Notes: generated by a model from the letters alone, not told the origin. A DNA stretch of 64,000 nt from Allokutzneria oryzae (GCF_042429765.1 NZ_JBHLZU010000027.1:434001-498000), one strand, 5' to 3'; positions 34,575 to 44,007 are shown, numbered from the stretch's first letter. Program-made: numbers and translations.

Positions 34575-34604
34575 CGGGCGGGAGATCCCGGGGGGACGGT
34601 GGGG

Positions 34605-34641
34605 CGGTGTCCCGGCCGGCAGCCAGCCGGCCGGGACACCG
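34605..34641 (+). terminator. 16-bp-stem hairpin after the FAD oxidase
   Basis: A perfect 16-bp stem (34605-34620 with 34626-34641) with a 5-nt AGCCA loop lies 30 bp past the stop. A smaller GCCCGC/GCGGGC hairpin overlaps the stop codon itself. It separates the oxidase from the IPP isomerase. Confidence 0.85.
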
Positions 34642-34804
34642 TGTTTCCGGACGTTTCGGGCGCTTCCGGAAACTCGGGCATCCGCGGCATGTGATCAACC
34701 TCGTGCTGGACGGCCGGCCGTGGCGTGGCTACGTTGAGTTTTTCGTAATCACCGTCCGGAGTCGATGCTTCGGGCCTTCGTGCCGTTCGATGGGAGTCCG
34801 CACC

Positions 34805-35338
34805 ATGGTCCGCAGGATCGTCGAGCTGGTCGACGCGCGGGGAACGACGCTGGGCGAGTGCTCGGTCGAGGAGGCGCACCAGCCGCCCGGCCGCCTGCAC
34901 CGGGCGTTCTCGATCATGCTTTTCGATGCGCGGGACCGGGTCCTGTTGCAGCGCAGGGCGCTGTCGAAGTCCCGGTTCCCCGGTCTGTGGGCCAACACCT
35001 GCTGCAGCCATCCGGCGGCGGGCGAGGACGTCGCCGAGTCCGCGGCCAAGCGGCTGGACGAGGAGATGGGCCTGCACGTCGGGCAGCTGCGCGAGGTGGG
35101 CACGTTCGTCTACCAGGCGCTGGACGGCCACGGCGCGGCAGAGCACGAGTTCGACCACGTCCTGCTGGGTGAGCTCGACTCGTCGGTCCCGCTGACCCCG
35201 GACCGCACGGAGATCGAGGAGCTGGCGTGGCTGCCCTACGCCGATCTGGTCACCGACGCCGCGGCGCGGCCGGAGCGCTACGCGCCCTGGGTGCCCGGCG
35301 TGATCGAGCTGATCGAACGGACGCGTAGCACCAGCTGA
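34805..35338 (+). CDS. idi: Isopentenyl-diphosphate delta-isomerase, type I
   Basis: Encodes 177 residues with a Nudix-like fold. The catalytic cysteine lies in NTCCSHP near residue 65 and the metal/catalytic glutamates in EHEFDHVL near 115; FPGLWANT and the C-terminal ELAWLPYADL are family motifs. It interconverts IPP and DMAPP in the cytoplasm for isoprenoid synthesis. ATG 34805 is preceded by GGGAG at eight bases; an ATG at 34790 lacks a ribosome site. The gene stands alone with terminators around it, and no terpene synthase is near. It is therefore probably housekeeping rather than part of a cluster. Confidence 0.94.
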   Translation: MVRRIVELVDARGTTLGECSVEEAHQPPGRLHRAFSIMLFDARDRVLLQRRALSKSRFPGLWANTCCSHPAAGEDVAESAAKRLDEEMGLHVGQLREVGTFVYQALDGHGAAEHEFDHVLLGELDSSVPLTPDRTEIEELAWLPYADLVTDAAARPERYAPWVPGVIELIERTRSTS

Positions 35339-35491
35339 ACATCACGTTTCCGCTCGACGACGGCATCAAGAACCTCGTTGTGGCAGAAGGGGAGTGGGTC
35401 GAAAGAAGGGTTGTGGCGGGTTCGGCGTGGGCCAAAACTTGGTGCGGATTCCCCTGCCGTCCCACCACGAGCACACGGACTGGAGTCTCCC

Positions 35492-36406
35492 GTGCCCCTT
35501 CGCCGTTCCCGCGCCCCGCTCGCCCTGCTGGTGCTGACCCTGTTCGCGCAGCCCCTGGTCGGTGCGTCCGCGTCCCCCGCCGCCTCGCCGTCCACCCCAT
35601 CCTCCGAGGCGGCCCCGACCGTCATCGCCGTCGCTGGCGACATCGCCGACACCTGTCTGGCGAGCAGCTCCTCTTGCGTGCACCCGAAAACCGCGAAGCT
35701 GGTCACGGACATGAACCCCGTCGCCGTGCTGACGGCCGGGGACAACCAGTACAAGTCGGGGACCATCGAGCAGTACCAGAAGTACTACGACACCTCGTGG
35801 GGCAAGTTCAAGCCGATCACCAAGCCCTCGCCGGGAAACCACGAGTACAACGACAAGGCACGCGGCTACAAGGAGTACTTCGGCTCCATCGCCACGCCGC
35901 AGGGCAAGACCTACTACAGCTACGACATCGGCAACTGGCACTTCGTCGCGCTGGACTCGAACATCGCCACCGCGGAGTCCTCGGAGCAGGGCAAGTGGCT
36001 CACCGAGGACCTCAAGCGCAACACCAAGGGCTGCGTCGCCGCGTACTGGCACCACCCGTTCGTCAGCAGCGCCAGCCACGGTGACCAGAAAGTGGCGGAG
36101 CCGTTCTGGCGCACGCTCTACGCGGCGGGCGCGGACCTCGTCTTCGGCGGGCACGACCACGACTACGAGCGGTTCAAGCCTCTGAACCCCAACCGCCAGG
36201 TGGACGAGGCCAAGGGAATCCGTTCGGTGGTCGTCGGCAGCGGCGGCGCGAGCCTGTACCCGGTGCAGGCCAGGCCCATCACGGAGAAGGCGTACAGCAA
36301 GCACGGTGTGCTGAAGCTGCAGATCACCGACACGACCTACTCGTGGCAGCACCTCGGGCTCGACGGCACGGTGCTGGACTCCGCAGGTCCTTACACCTGT
36401 CACTGA
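35492..36406 (+). CDS. Secreted metallophosphoesterase
   Basis: Encodes 304 residues. The start is GTG 35492 (TGGAG six bases before), giving a signal peptide: PLRRSRAPLALLVLTLFAQP, then GASASPAA as a likely cleavage zone. The mature calcineurin-like domain has all metal motifs: AGDIADTC, AGDNQY, PGNHEY, YWHHPF and GGHDHDYERF. It resembles the bacterial acid phosphatase/alkaline phosphatase group acting outside the cell. The next gene encodes a homologous phosphoesterase domain with extra modules, so the pair derives from duplication. The substrate is unknown. Confidence 0.9.
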   Translation: MPLRRSRAPLALLVLTLFAQPLVGASASPAASPSTPSSEAAPTVIAVAGDIADTCLASSSSCVHPKTAKLVTDMNPVAVLTAGDNQYKSGTIEQYQKYYDTSWGKFKPITKPSPGNHEYNDKARGYKEYFGSIATPQGKTYYSYDIGNWHFVALDSNIATAESSEQGKWLTEDLKRNTKGCVAAYWHHPFVSSASHGDQKVAEPFWRTLYAAGADLVFGGHDHDYERFKPLNPNRQVDEAKGIRSVVVGSGGASLYPVQARPITEKAYSKHGVLKLQITDTTYSWQHLGLDGTVLDSAGPYTCH

Positions 36407-36430
36407 ACGTTCTCCCTCGATTCCGAAGTG

Positions 36431-36487
36431 TTGACTGTGCGCGGCGTCACTCGCTAACCTCGCGATCAGTTAGGGAAGTTTCCTAAC
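36431..36487 (+). promoter_or_regulatory. Promoter with overlapping palindromic operator
   Basis: A -35-like TTGACT (36431-36436), an 18-bp spacer and a -10-like TAACCT (36455-36460) are followed by the palindrome GTTAGGGAAGTTTCCTAAC (36469-36487; 8 of 9 positions pair around one base). The palindrome would cover the transcription start, so it fits a repressor operator. Similar GTTAGGAAA-TTTCCTAAC sites precede secreted carbohydrate-active enzyme genes in actinomycetes, from memory. Confidence 0.7.
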
Positions 36488-36565
36488 GATTAATCCCTTC
36501 TCGCCGATGCCGGCATCGCCGCCGCCCGCGCCGGTCGTCGTCGACAGGCACGCCGAGGAGAACAC

Positions 36566-38152
36566 GTGAACCGAGATCCCCGTTGGCGCCTCCGGCGCGT
36601 GGTCGCGCCGGTGGCGCTGCTGGCCTTGCTGGCGCAGCCGCTCGTCGCGTCCGGCTCCGAGCAGCGCATGGCGGAAACCTTGTTGTCCCACAACAAACCC
36701 ACCACGACGTCCTCTGTGGAGAACGCCAGCTTCGCTGGCGGGCTCGCCGTGGACGGCGACGCCACCACCCGCTGGGCGAGTGCCGAGGGAGTCGATCCAC
36801 AGTGGATCGCCGTCGACCTCGGCGGCCCCGCGACGGTCAGCAGGGTGCGGCTGGTGTGGGAGGCCGCCCACGCCGCGGACTACCAGATCCAGACCTCCGC
36901 CGACGGCCAGAGCTGGCAGGAGGCGAAGGCGGTCACCGCGAGCGACGGCGGCACCGACGAGATCAGCGGGCTGGCCGCCTCAGCCCGCTACGTCCGGGTC
37001 CTCGGCACCAAGCGGGCGACCGTCTACGGCTACTCGTTGTTCGAGCTGGAGGTCTACGGCTCGCGCACCGGCGGCGGTGACATCGAACCGCCGAGCACTC
37101 CGGCCGGGCTGCGGACGACATCGTCCACTTCGGACAGCATCAGCCTCGCGTGGGACCCCGCGCGGGACAACGTCGGTGTGACCGGCTACGAGATCCTGCG
37201 CAACGGCAACGTGATCGGCACCGCCGCCGGAGCCACCTTCACCGACACCGGTCTCGCGTCGGCCACCGCGTTCACCTACACCGTGCGGGCGCGCGACGCG
37301 GCGGGCAACCTCTCCGCGCAGAGCGCCGAGGTGCGCGCGAGCACCCAGGCCGGTGGTGGCCCCGGCGGCATCGTGCTCGTGGTCGCCGGTGACATCGCCA
37401 AGCGCGAGCTGCCTTCGGAGCACAGCAAGACCGCGAAGCTGGTGGAGGGCATCAACCCCCAGTACGTGCTGACGGTCGGCGACAACCAGTACGACAACGG
37501 CACGATCGAGGAGTTCCGCACGTACTTCGACAAGACGTGGGGCAAGTTCAAGTCGATCATCAAGCCCACGCCGGGGAACCACGAGTGGTACGACAAGCTC
37601 AACGGCTACAAGGCGTACTTCGGTCCCGCCGCGACGCCGCAGGGCAAGCCGTACTACAGCTTCGACGTCGGTGACTTCCACTTCGTGGCGCTGGACTCCG
37701 ACCCGATCACCGACGGGATCAAGGACGAGCAGCTGGCCTGGCTGAAGCAGGACCTCGCGGCGAACAAGAAGGCGTGCGTCGGCGGCTACTGGCACCACCC
37801 GCGCTTCAACTCCGGTGAGTACGGCGACAACAAGAGCATCGCGCCGTTCTGGGACGAGTTCGTCAAGGCGCGGGCGGATGTCGTCTTCGGCGGCCACGAC
37901 CACCACTACGAGCGGCTGAAGCCGTTGAACTCGCAGGGAAAGGTCGATGAGGCCAACGGGGTCCGCTCCGCGATCGTGGGTATCGGCGGCGACAGCCTCT
38001 ACAACCAGATCAAGCCGCGCGAGGGCGTTGAGAAGTCCTTCTCCAAGCACGGCGTGATGAAGCTGGTGCTCTCCGGGAAGACCTACTCCTGGGAGATCAT
38101 CGGCACCGACGGCAAGCTGCTGGACAAGGCCGGTCCCTACACCTGCCGCTGA
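36566..38152 (+). CDS. Secreted discoidin-FN3-metallophosphoesterase
   Basis: Encodes 528 residues. A signal peptide is at the N-terminus (VVAPVALLALLAQPLVASGS). Then come an F5/8-type C (discoidin/CBM32-like) domain, about 35-168, with LAVDGDATTRWASAEG and QWIAVDLGGP; one fibronectin type III domain, about 175-265; and a calcineurin-like phosphoesterase, about 275-528, with AGDIAKRE, VGDNQY, PGNHEW, YWHHPRF and GGHDHHYERL. The catalytic domain is clearly paralogous to the preceding gene. The binding modules probably attach the enzyme to a polysaccharide or glycoprotein. It has its own promoter/operator 80-135 bp upstream. Confidence 0.92.
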   Translation: MNRDPRWRLRRVVAPVALLALLAQPLVASGSEQRMAETLLSHNKPTTTSSVENASFAGGLAVDGDATTRWASAEGVDPQWIAVDLGGPATVSRVRLVWEAAHAADYQIQTSADGQSWQEAKAVTASDGGTDEISGLAASARYVRVLGTKRATVYGYSLFELEVYGSRTGGGDIEPPSTPAGLRTTSSTSDSISLAWDPARDNVGVTGYEILRNGNVIGTAAGATFTDTGLASATAFTYTVRARDAAGNLSAQSAEVRASTQAGGGPGGIVLVVAGDIAKRELPSEHSKTAKLVEGINPQYVLTVGDNQYDNGTIEEFRTYFDKTWGKFKSIIKPTPGNHEWYDKLNGYKAYFGPAATPQGKPYYSFDVGDFHFVALDSDPITDGIKDEQLAWLKQDLAANKKACVGGYWHHPRFNSGEYGDNKSIAPFWDEFVKARADVVFGGHDHHYERLKPLNSQGKVDEANGVRSAIVGIGGDSLYNQIKPREGVEKSFSKHGVMKLVLSGKTYSWEIIGTDGKLLDKAGPYTCR

Positions 38153-38160
38153 ACCTCACC

Positions 38161-38201
38161 GGGCGCGTCCACAGTGGACGCTAGGACGCGTGGACGCGCC
38201 C
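38161..38201 (+). terminator. Hairpin after the discoidin phosphoesterase
   Basis: A perfect 12-bp stem (38161-38172 with 38190-38201) lies nine bases past the stop. The left arm and loop include one copy of the GTCCACAGTGGAC dyad found throughout the window. Confidence 0.7.
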
Positions 38202-38238
38202 GGTCCGGCAGCAAGACCCGCAACGACGAGGAGGAGCG

Positions 38239-39486
38239 GTGTACATCGCATCGACGCGGTCCGCTGACGCCGCGGCCGCAATGCCGGAGGACGGGGGCGG
38301 GCGGCGCAGGGTCGCGGGCAACGTGCTCGCGCTGGGCGCGGTCAGCCTCGTCACCGATATCTCCTCGGAGATGGTGACGGCGGTGTTGCCGCTGTACCTG
38401 GTGCTGGGACTGGGTTTCTCGCCGCTCCAGTTCGGCATCCTGGACGGGTTGTACTCCGGGGTCACCGCGTTCGTCAGGGTGCTCGGGGGCAACATCGCCG
38501 ACCGCAGGCAGAGCAGGAAGCTCGTCGCCGGTGTGGGATACGGCGTCTCGGCCCTGGCGAAGATCGGGTTGATCGTGTCGGCGGGATCGGCCACCGCGCT
38601 CGGGTTGGTGCTCGCCGCGGACCGGACCGGCAAAGGGCTGCGGACCGCGCCGCGCGACGCGCTGATCTCCTTGAGCAGCACGCCGGACACGCTCGGCAGG
38701 GCGTTCGGTGTCCACCGCGCGATGGACACCGTGGGCGCCTTTCTGGGGCCGCTCATGGCTTTCCTGCTGCTGTGGGCGGTGACCGGCGGCTACGACACCG
38801 TGTTCTTCGTGAGCTTCTGCTTCGCGGTGCTCGGCGTCCTGCTGCTCGTGTTGTTCGTCAGCGACCAGCGTCAGCCGATGACCTCGGGGCGCGCGGTGTC
38901 GATGCGTGCCGCGTTCGGTTTGTTGCGCGACAACGCTTTCCGGCGGATCTGCCTGTGGGCGGTGGTGCTCGGCCTCGTCACGGTGGGCGACGCTTTCGTC
39001 TACCTCTTGTTGCAGAAGCGGTTGGACATCGCGCCGGAGTACTTCGCGATCCTGCCGCTCGGTACGGCCGGGGTGTACCTGTTGCTGGCAGTGCCGATGG
39101 GGCAGCTGGCGGACCGCTTCGGCCGGTGGAAGGTGTTCCTGGCCGGGCATGTCGCGCTGCTCGTCGCCTACGTGCTGCTCGTGGGCGCCGCGAGCGGGAC
39201 GCTGTTGCTGGTCGCGAGCCTGGCGGCGCACGGGATCTTCTACGCGTGCACTGACGGAGTGCTCATGGCGGCGGCCGGGCCGCTGCTGCCCTCGGAGCTC
39301 AAGACGAGCGGGATGGCGTTGCTCCAGACCGGTCAGGCGCTGGCGAAGCTGCTCTCGTCGGTGTTGTTCGGCGCGGCGTGGACGTTGTGGGGCATGGACA
39401 CCGCGGTCATCCTCGCGTTGACCGCGCTGGCTGTCGCCACCTTCGCCGCCGTTCTGGCTCATCCCTTGAGGAGGACTGCGAAGTGA
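38239..39486 (+). CDS. MFS transporter
   Basis: Encodes 415 residues with about 12 membrane helices. The start is GTG 38239, with GAGGAG four bases upstream. The N-terminal half contains LVTDISSEMVTAVLPLYL, and the loop after helix 2 has GGNIADRRQSRK, a version of the MFS motif A. The matching loop in the second half is GQLADRFGRWKVF. LAADRTGKGLRTAPRDALIS resembles a subfamily of uncharacterised bacterial MFS proteins with exporter topology. Its stop overlaps the start of the next gene (TGATG), so the two are co-translated. Substrate unknown. Confidence 0.88.
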   Translation: MYIASTRSADAAAAMPEDGGGRRRVAGNVLALGAVSLVTDISSEMVTAVLPLYLVLGLGFSPLQFGILDGLYSGVTAFVRVLGGNIADRRQSRKLVAGVGYGVSALAKIGLIVSAGSATALGLVLAADRTGKGLRTAPRDALISLSSTPDTLGRAFGVHRAMDTVGAFLGPLMAFLLLWAVTGGYDTVFFVSFCFAVLGVLLLVLFVSDQRQPMTSGRAVSMRAAFGLLRDNAFRRICLWAVVLGLVTVGDAFVYLLLQKRLDIAPEYFAILPLGTAGVYLLLAVPMGQLADRFGRWKVFLAGHVALLVAYVLLVGAASGTLLLVASLAAHGIFYACTDGVLMAAAGPLLPSELKTSGMALLQTGQALAKLLSSVLFGAAWTLWGMDTAVILALTALAVATFAAVLAHPLRRTAK

Positions 39487-40493
39487 TGAAGAGGGTTGTG
39501 ATCGCGGTCCTGGGGACCGTCGTGCTGGCGGGCGCGGCGATCACCTACACCGTGCACGCCATGGGGTCCAGCCCCGAGCGGCAGCAGGCGGACACCTCGG
39601 TCCTCGTGGACCGCTCCGGCGGGGTGCGGCTGGACGAACCAGGGCGGCTGGTGTTCCGCAACACCGCGCCCGGCCCCGACCACGGCAAGGTCGCGTCCGT
39701 CTCGCTCGCGGACCCGACCGGGCCGCGCCGGGTCAGCGGCCTGAGCTGTGAGCGGTTCTTCGTCAACGCCGGGGGCGGACTGTGCCTGGCGTCCGCGCCC
39801 GGCCCCCTGCCCAGCGCCGTGGCGGTGTTCGTCGACCGGGAGCTGCGCGAGGTCCGGCGCGTGGACGTCGCGGGCATCCCCAACCGCGCCAAGCTGTCCG
39901 CCGACGGGCGGATGGCGTCCTGGACGACCTTCGTCACCGGCGACTCCTACGCCCAGGGCGGCACGTTCTCCACCCGAACCGCGATCATGGACCGCGCCGG
40001 GGACCAGCTGTACTCCAACATCGAGGACATCCCGCTGACGGTCGCGGGGGAGCGGCGCCACGCCGAGGACGTCAACTACTGGGGTGTCACCTTCGCCCAG
40101 GACAACAAGCGCTTCTACGCGACCGTGGCGACCGGCAGCCAGACCCACCTCGTGGTCGGTGACTACGACGCGTGGGAGGTGCGGACGCTGCGCGAGAACG
40201 CGGAGTGCCCCTCGCTGTCGCCGGACGGGACCAGGCTGGCGTTCAAGAAGCGGGTCTCCACCGACGCCGCGCGGCCGTGGCGGGAGTACGTGCTCGACCT
40301 GGCGACGATGACCGAGACCCCGCTCGCGGAGACCCGCAGCGTCGACGACCAGGCGGTCTGGCTGGACGCGCGCACGGTGTCCTACTCGCTGCCCAACGAC
40401 CGCGGCGGCAGCGACGTGTGGGCGGTGCCCGCCGACGGCACCGGGGCGCCCAGGCTGCTGGTCGCCGGAGGCTCCTCGCCGTCGGTCAGTTGA
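39486..40493 (+). CDS. TolB-like beta-propeller membrane-anchored protein
   Basis: Encodes 335 residues. A single N-terminal membrane segment or signal (VVIAVLGTVVLAGAAITYTV) precedes an exported domain. Repeated patterns such as AKLSADGRMASW and CPSLSPDGTRLAFKK are typical PD40/WD40-like propeller blades. The gene overlaps the MFS stop (TGATG at 39484-39488), and AGGAGG occurs about 12 bases upstream. A GTG one codon earlier is also possible. Its coupling suggests it assists the transporter outside the membrane, for instance by sensing or binding the substrate; this is inference. Confidence 0.8.
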   Translation: MKRVVIAVLGTVVLAGAAITYTVHAMGSSPERQQADTSVLVDRSGGVRLDEPGRLVFRNTAPGPDHGKVASVSLADPTGPRRVSGLSCERFFVNAGGGLCLASAPGPLPSAVAVFVDRELREVRRVDVAGIPNRAKLSADGRMASWTTFVTGDSYAQGGTFSTRTAIMDRAGDQLYSNIEDIPLTVAGERRHAEDVNYWGVTFAQDNKRFYATVATGSQTHLVVGDYDAWEVRTLRENAECPSLSPDGTRLAFKKRVSTDAARPWREYVLDLATMTETPLAETRSVDDQAVWLDARTVSYSLPNDRGGSDVWAVPADGTGAPRLLVAGGSSPSVS

Positions 40494-40835
40494 CCTTTGT
40501 CCGCGTTATGGGAGACCGAAAAAGGCTATGCGTGCGCATGCGGCCGGTATGAGTTTTTGCCATTTTTCCCGCTGTGAATCAGCATCATTGATGTCGAGTG
40601 CGCGTTAGCTCTGCGCTGTATTGATTCAGAACTCCCGGCGTCTGCGCAGGTCAGAGATTTTGCGTTGGACTGAACGGGTGAGAGCGCCTGGTCGTTCTGG
40701 CTCAGGCCGAAGGTCGTCGTGAGCACCTACTTGCGTTGGGTGAATCGGGTATTCCGGCTCATTACTGTCGGATTGCGCTTGCGAATCGCCTCCGGTTCGC
40801 GGGTCCCTGCTGCAATTCCCCGTAGGAGGTTCTCC
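40494..40835. other. Intergenic region before the subtilase gene
   Basis: A 342-bp gap with no gene. The DNA is less GC-rich than neighbouring coding sequence (for example GAGTTTTTGCCATTTTTCCC at 40551-40570), which suggests promoter DNA. I cannot assign -35 and -10 boxes with confidence. Confidence 0.5.
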
Positions 40836-42905
40836 ATGCGGCGTTCCCGTCGCGCGTTGATGGTCGCGGCCACCGCGACCTCGGTGCTCCTCTCGCTCGG
40901 TGTGGTCAGCGCCAACGGCCAGACCGCCGGCGAGCAGATCCGCCTTGTCGGCGACAACTCCTTCTCGGTCAGCCTCGACGGCGGCAAGACCTGGAGCCGC
41001 CAGCTGCCGACGGCCAAGAAGATCCAGCTGGTCAACCGCACGTTCGACCCGAAGTCGGCCAGCGCCGCGCGCAACGCCCCCACCGGAGAGCTCAGCGCCG
41101 CCGAGACCGGTGCCTACCTGGTGCAGTTCACCGCGGCCCCGCTGGACTCCCAGCGCAAGGAGCTGCGCGGCCTCGGCGCCCGCATCGGCGCGTTCATCCC
41201 GGACTACGCCTACGTCGTCCGGATGGACCGCGCCACCAGCGAGAAGGTCGCCGAGCTCGGCTACGTCCGCTGGGTCGGCGCCTACCAGCCGGGCGACAAG
41301 CTCTCGCCCGGCCTGAACGAGTCGGTGCGCGCCAAGCAGCGCATCCCGCAGCAGCGCTACCTGCTGACCCTGGTCGACTCCGACGCCGCCGACCAGCAGG
41401 CCCTGGTCGCCGAGATCGGCAAGCTCGGCGGCAAGGTCGAGGTGGCCTCCGCCAGCCGCCAGCACGTCGAGGCGACGCTGACCCACGACCAGCTGCTCAC
41501 CGTCGCCAAGCGCGCCGAGGTGCTGGCCGCGGAGAAGACCACCGAGATCGGCACCGACATGGACATCGCGCGCCAGGACGTCGGCGCGACGACCATCGAG
41601 ACCGCCGGTGGCTACAAGGGCGAGGGCGTGCGGGGCGAGGTGATGGACTCCGGTCTGCGCACCACGCACCAGGAGTTCCAGAAGAACCCGCCGATCATGC
41701 ACACCGCCAACGGCAGCAGCCCGAGCCACGGCACGTCCACCTACGGCGAGATCTTCGCCTCCGGTGTCTCGGCCAAGCACCGCGGCCTGCTCCCCGAAGG
41801 CCAGGGCATCTACGCGGCCTACCAGCAGCCCGACCGCTACAAGCACACCCAGGAGCTGGTGGACCCCGCTGGCAAGTACCGCGCGGTGTTCCAGAGCAAC
41901 AGCTGGGGCAGCAGCCTGACCACGGCCTACACCGCGGTCTCCTCGGCGTTCGACAAGACGATCTTCGACACCGACATGTTCATCTGCAACTCGCAGAGCA
42001 ACGCGGGCACGCAGCAGTCGCGGCCGGAGGCGTGGGCGAAGAACGTGCTCTCCGTCGGCGGCCAGAACCACAAGAACACCCTTGACCGCTCCGACGACCA
42101 GTGGAACCGCAGCGCGAGCATCGGTCCCGCCGCCGACGGCCGGATCAAGCCGGACGTGTCGCACTACTACGACAACATCGACACCACCTCGTCGACGAGC
42201 GACACCAGCTACACCCCGTCCTTCGGCGGGACCAGCGGCGCGACGCCGATCACCTGCGGCACCGCGGGCCTGGCGTTCCAGATGTGGGCCGACGGCGTCT
42301 TCGACGGCGGCCCCGGCAAGAAGCGCGACGTCTTCGACAGCCGCCCGCACGCGGCGACCATGAAGGCGCTGCTGATCAACACCGCCAACCAGTACCCGTT
42401 CTCCGGCGAGAACCACGACCTCACCCGCGTGCACCAGGGCTGGGGCACGGCCAGCGTCGGCAACATGTACGAGCAGGCCAAGGCGAACGGGTGGAAGCTG
42501 CCCGTGCTGGTCAACGAGACCGAGGTGCTCACGGTCGGCAAGTCCAAGACCTACGAGGTCACCACGGACGGCAGCCAGCCGCTGAAGGCCACCCTGGCCT
42601 ACAGCGACCCGGAGGCGGCCCCGACGGCGGCCAAGACCCTGGTCAACGACCTCACGCTGAAGGTCACCGCGCCCGACGGCACCGTCTACTGGGGCAACAA
42701 CGGCCTGCGCGCCGGGAACTTCTCCACGCCGGGCGGCTCGGCGGACACGCTCAACAACGTGGAGAACGTGCTGATCGAGAAGCCGGCCGCGGGCACCTGG
42801 AAGATCGAGGTCTCCGCCGACGCGATCAACGCGGACGGCCACAAGGAGACCCCGGAGACCGACGCGGACTTCGCACTCGTCGTCACCGCGAAGACCACCT
42901 CCTGA
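40836..42905 (+). CDS. Secreted S8-family subtilisin-like serine protease
   Basis: Encodes 689 residues. The start is ATG 40836 with GTAGGAGGT upstream. The signal peptide has RRSRRALMVAATATSVLLSL. The propeptide-like region extends to about 250. The catalytic triad is visible: Asp in VMDSGLRTTH (near 269), His in SHGTSTYG (near 299) and Ser in GGTSGATP (near 466). The C-terminal 130 residues form a beta-rich P-type or jelly-roll domain. GSSPSHGTSTYG and the late catalytic serine match the KP-43-like subtilases. It stands alone with a terminator after it. Confidence 0.93.
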   Translation: MRRSRRALMVAATATSVLLSLGVVSANGQTAGEQIRLVGDNSFSVSLDGGKTWSRQLPTAKKIQLVNRTFDPKSASAARNAPTGELSAAETGAYLVQFTAAPLDSQRKELRGLGARIGAFIPDYAYVVRMDRATSEKVAELGYVRWVGAYQPGDKLSPGLNESVRAKQRIPQQRYLLTLVDSDAADQQALVAEIGKLGGKVEVASASRQHVEATLTHDQLLTVAKRAEVLAAEKTTEIGTDMDIARQDVGATTIETAGGYKGEGVRGEVMDSGLRTTHQEFQKNPPIMHTANGSSPSHGTSTYGEIFASGVSAKHRGLLPEGQGIYAAYQQPDRYKHTQELVDPAGKYRAVFQSNSWGSSLTTAYTAVSSAFDKTIFDTDMFICNSQSNAGTQQSRPEAWAKNVLSVGGQNHKNTLDRSDDQWNRSASIGPAADGRIKPDVSHYYDNIDTTSSTSDTSYTPSFGGTSGATPITCGTAGLAFQMWADGVFDGGPGKKRDVFDSRPHAATMKALLINTANQYPFSGENHDLTRVHQGWGTASVGNMYEQAKANGWKLPVLVNETEVLTVGKSKTYEVTTDGSQPLKATLAYSDPEAAPTAAKTLVNDLTLKVTAPDGTVYWGNNGLRAGNFSTPGGSADTLNNVENVLIEKPAAGTWKIEVSADAINADGHKETPETDADFALVVTAKTTS

Positions 42906-42918
42906 CCCACCACGACGA

Positions 42919-42951
42919 GAAGGGGCGCCCCACTCCGGGGCGCCCCTTCTT
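42919..42951. terminator. Bidirectional terminator between subtilase and LysR genes
   Basis: A perfect 14-bp stem (42919-42932 with 42938-42951), loop ACTCC. The outer edges AGAA and TTCT give each direction a short A/T end. It lies between two convergent stops at 42905 and 42957. Confidence 0.9.
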
Positions 42952-42956
42952 CCGGT

Positions 42957-43913
42957 TCAGGACAAGGGAAGCGGGCCGTGCTTGGCCAGCCAGACCTGGT
43001 AGTCCGGGCTGCGGTGCACCGCCTCGTCGTAGGCCGCCCGCGCCGCCGCGAGGAGCTGGTCGGCCAGCGGGGTGAGTGAGCCGTTGCGGTTCCAGACCAG
43101 GACGTGCCGCAGGCGCATCGGGGTGTCCTTCAGCGGGCGGGCCACGACGCCGGGCGTCTCGCGGAAGGTCGCCTGGCCGATCGCCACCGCCTGGCCCGCC
43201 ATCATCAGGTCGCGGGCGCCCGACGCCTCCGTCTCGTGGCTGACCTTCGGCCGGAAACCCGCCTGCTGGCAGGCCAAGCCGAAGTACTCGCGGAAGCGGT
43301 CGCCCGGCGGCGGGATCACCCAGTCCTCGTCGGCGAGGTCGGCGAGCGAGAGCTCCGCGCGCGCCGCGAGCGGGTGGCCGCTGGAGAGCAGGGCGAAGCT
43401 CGGCTCGGTGGCCACGATCCCGCGCTCCACCTCCGGGTTCGGCGCGACCTCGTGGTCGGGGTACTCCAGCATCGCCGCCAGCTCCAGCCTGCCGGAGGCC
43501 ACCAGGTCGACCAGCGTCGCCGAGGAGGTCTCCGTGCGCAGGGTGACCTCAGCGCCGGTCAGCAGCTCGCGCAGCCTGCCGAGCAGTCCCACCATCAGCG
43601 GGCCGGGCGCCGCGCCGTAGCGCAGCACGCGCAGCTCCTGGTGTGCACCGGCGCGGCGGATCGCGTCCGCCCGCAGCTGGTCGATCGCGGGCAGCACGGC
43701 GCGGGCCCTGGAGATCACGAACGCGCCCAGGTCAGTGGGCACGGTGCCCTCGGGACCGCGCAGGAAGAGCTTGCCGCCCAGCAGCGTCTCGATCCGCTGC
43801 AGCTGACCGGTCAGGGAGGGCTGGGACAGGCCGAGCGAGGTGGCTGCCTTGGTCACGCTGCCCGCGTCCGCGATCGCGCAGATCACCCGCAGGTGCCGGA
43901 TATCCAGCTCCAT
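42957..43913 (-). CDS. LysR-family transcriptional regulator
   Basis: Encodes 318 residues. The N-terminal winged helix has ELDIRHLRVICAIADAGSVT and AATSLGLSQPSLTGQLQRIE, the LysR signature. The C-terminal periplasmic-binding-like domain spans about 90-300. It is divergent from the GT1 gene at 44008. The 94-bp space between them holds an AATCC-N12-GGATT dyad (43919-43940), just upstream of the LysR ATG. This is the arrangement of a LysR activator with the adjacent target. The inducer is unknown. Confidence 0.9.
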   Translation of the reverse strand: MELDIRHLRVICAIADAGSVTKAATSLGLSQPSLTGQLQRIETLLGGKLFLRGPEGTVPTDLGAFVISRARAVLPAIDQLRADAIRRAGAHQELRVLRYGAAPGPLMVGLLGRLRELLTGAEVTLRTETSSATLVDLVASGRLELAAMLEYPDHEVAPNPEVERGIVATEPSFALLSSGHPLAARAELSLADLADEDWVIPPPGDRFREYFGLACQQAGFRPKVSHETEASGARDLMMAGQAVAIGQATFRETPGVVARPLKDTPMRLRHVLVWNRNGSLTPLADQLLAAARAAYDEAVHRSPDYQVWLAKHGPLPLS

Positions 43914-43918
43914 CAGGC

Positions 43919-43940
43919 AATCCTATTGCCGTCTGGGATT
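43919..43940. promoter_or_regulatory. LysR-type dyad between lysR and GT1
   Basis: AATCC (43919-43923) and GGATT (43936-43940) are perfect complements with a 12-nt spacer. LysR regulators typically bind interrupted dyads of this size between themselves and a divergent target. Confidence 0.5.
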
Positions 43941-44007
43941 ACCCGTCATCGGTCCCTGGCAGGCACTGTGGGTGAACTGGCGATCATCCACGGGGAGGGG
44001 GCGGCCC

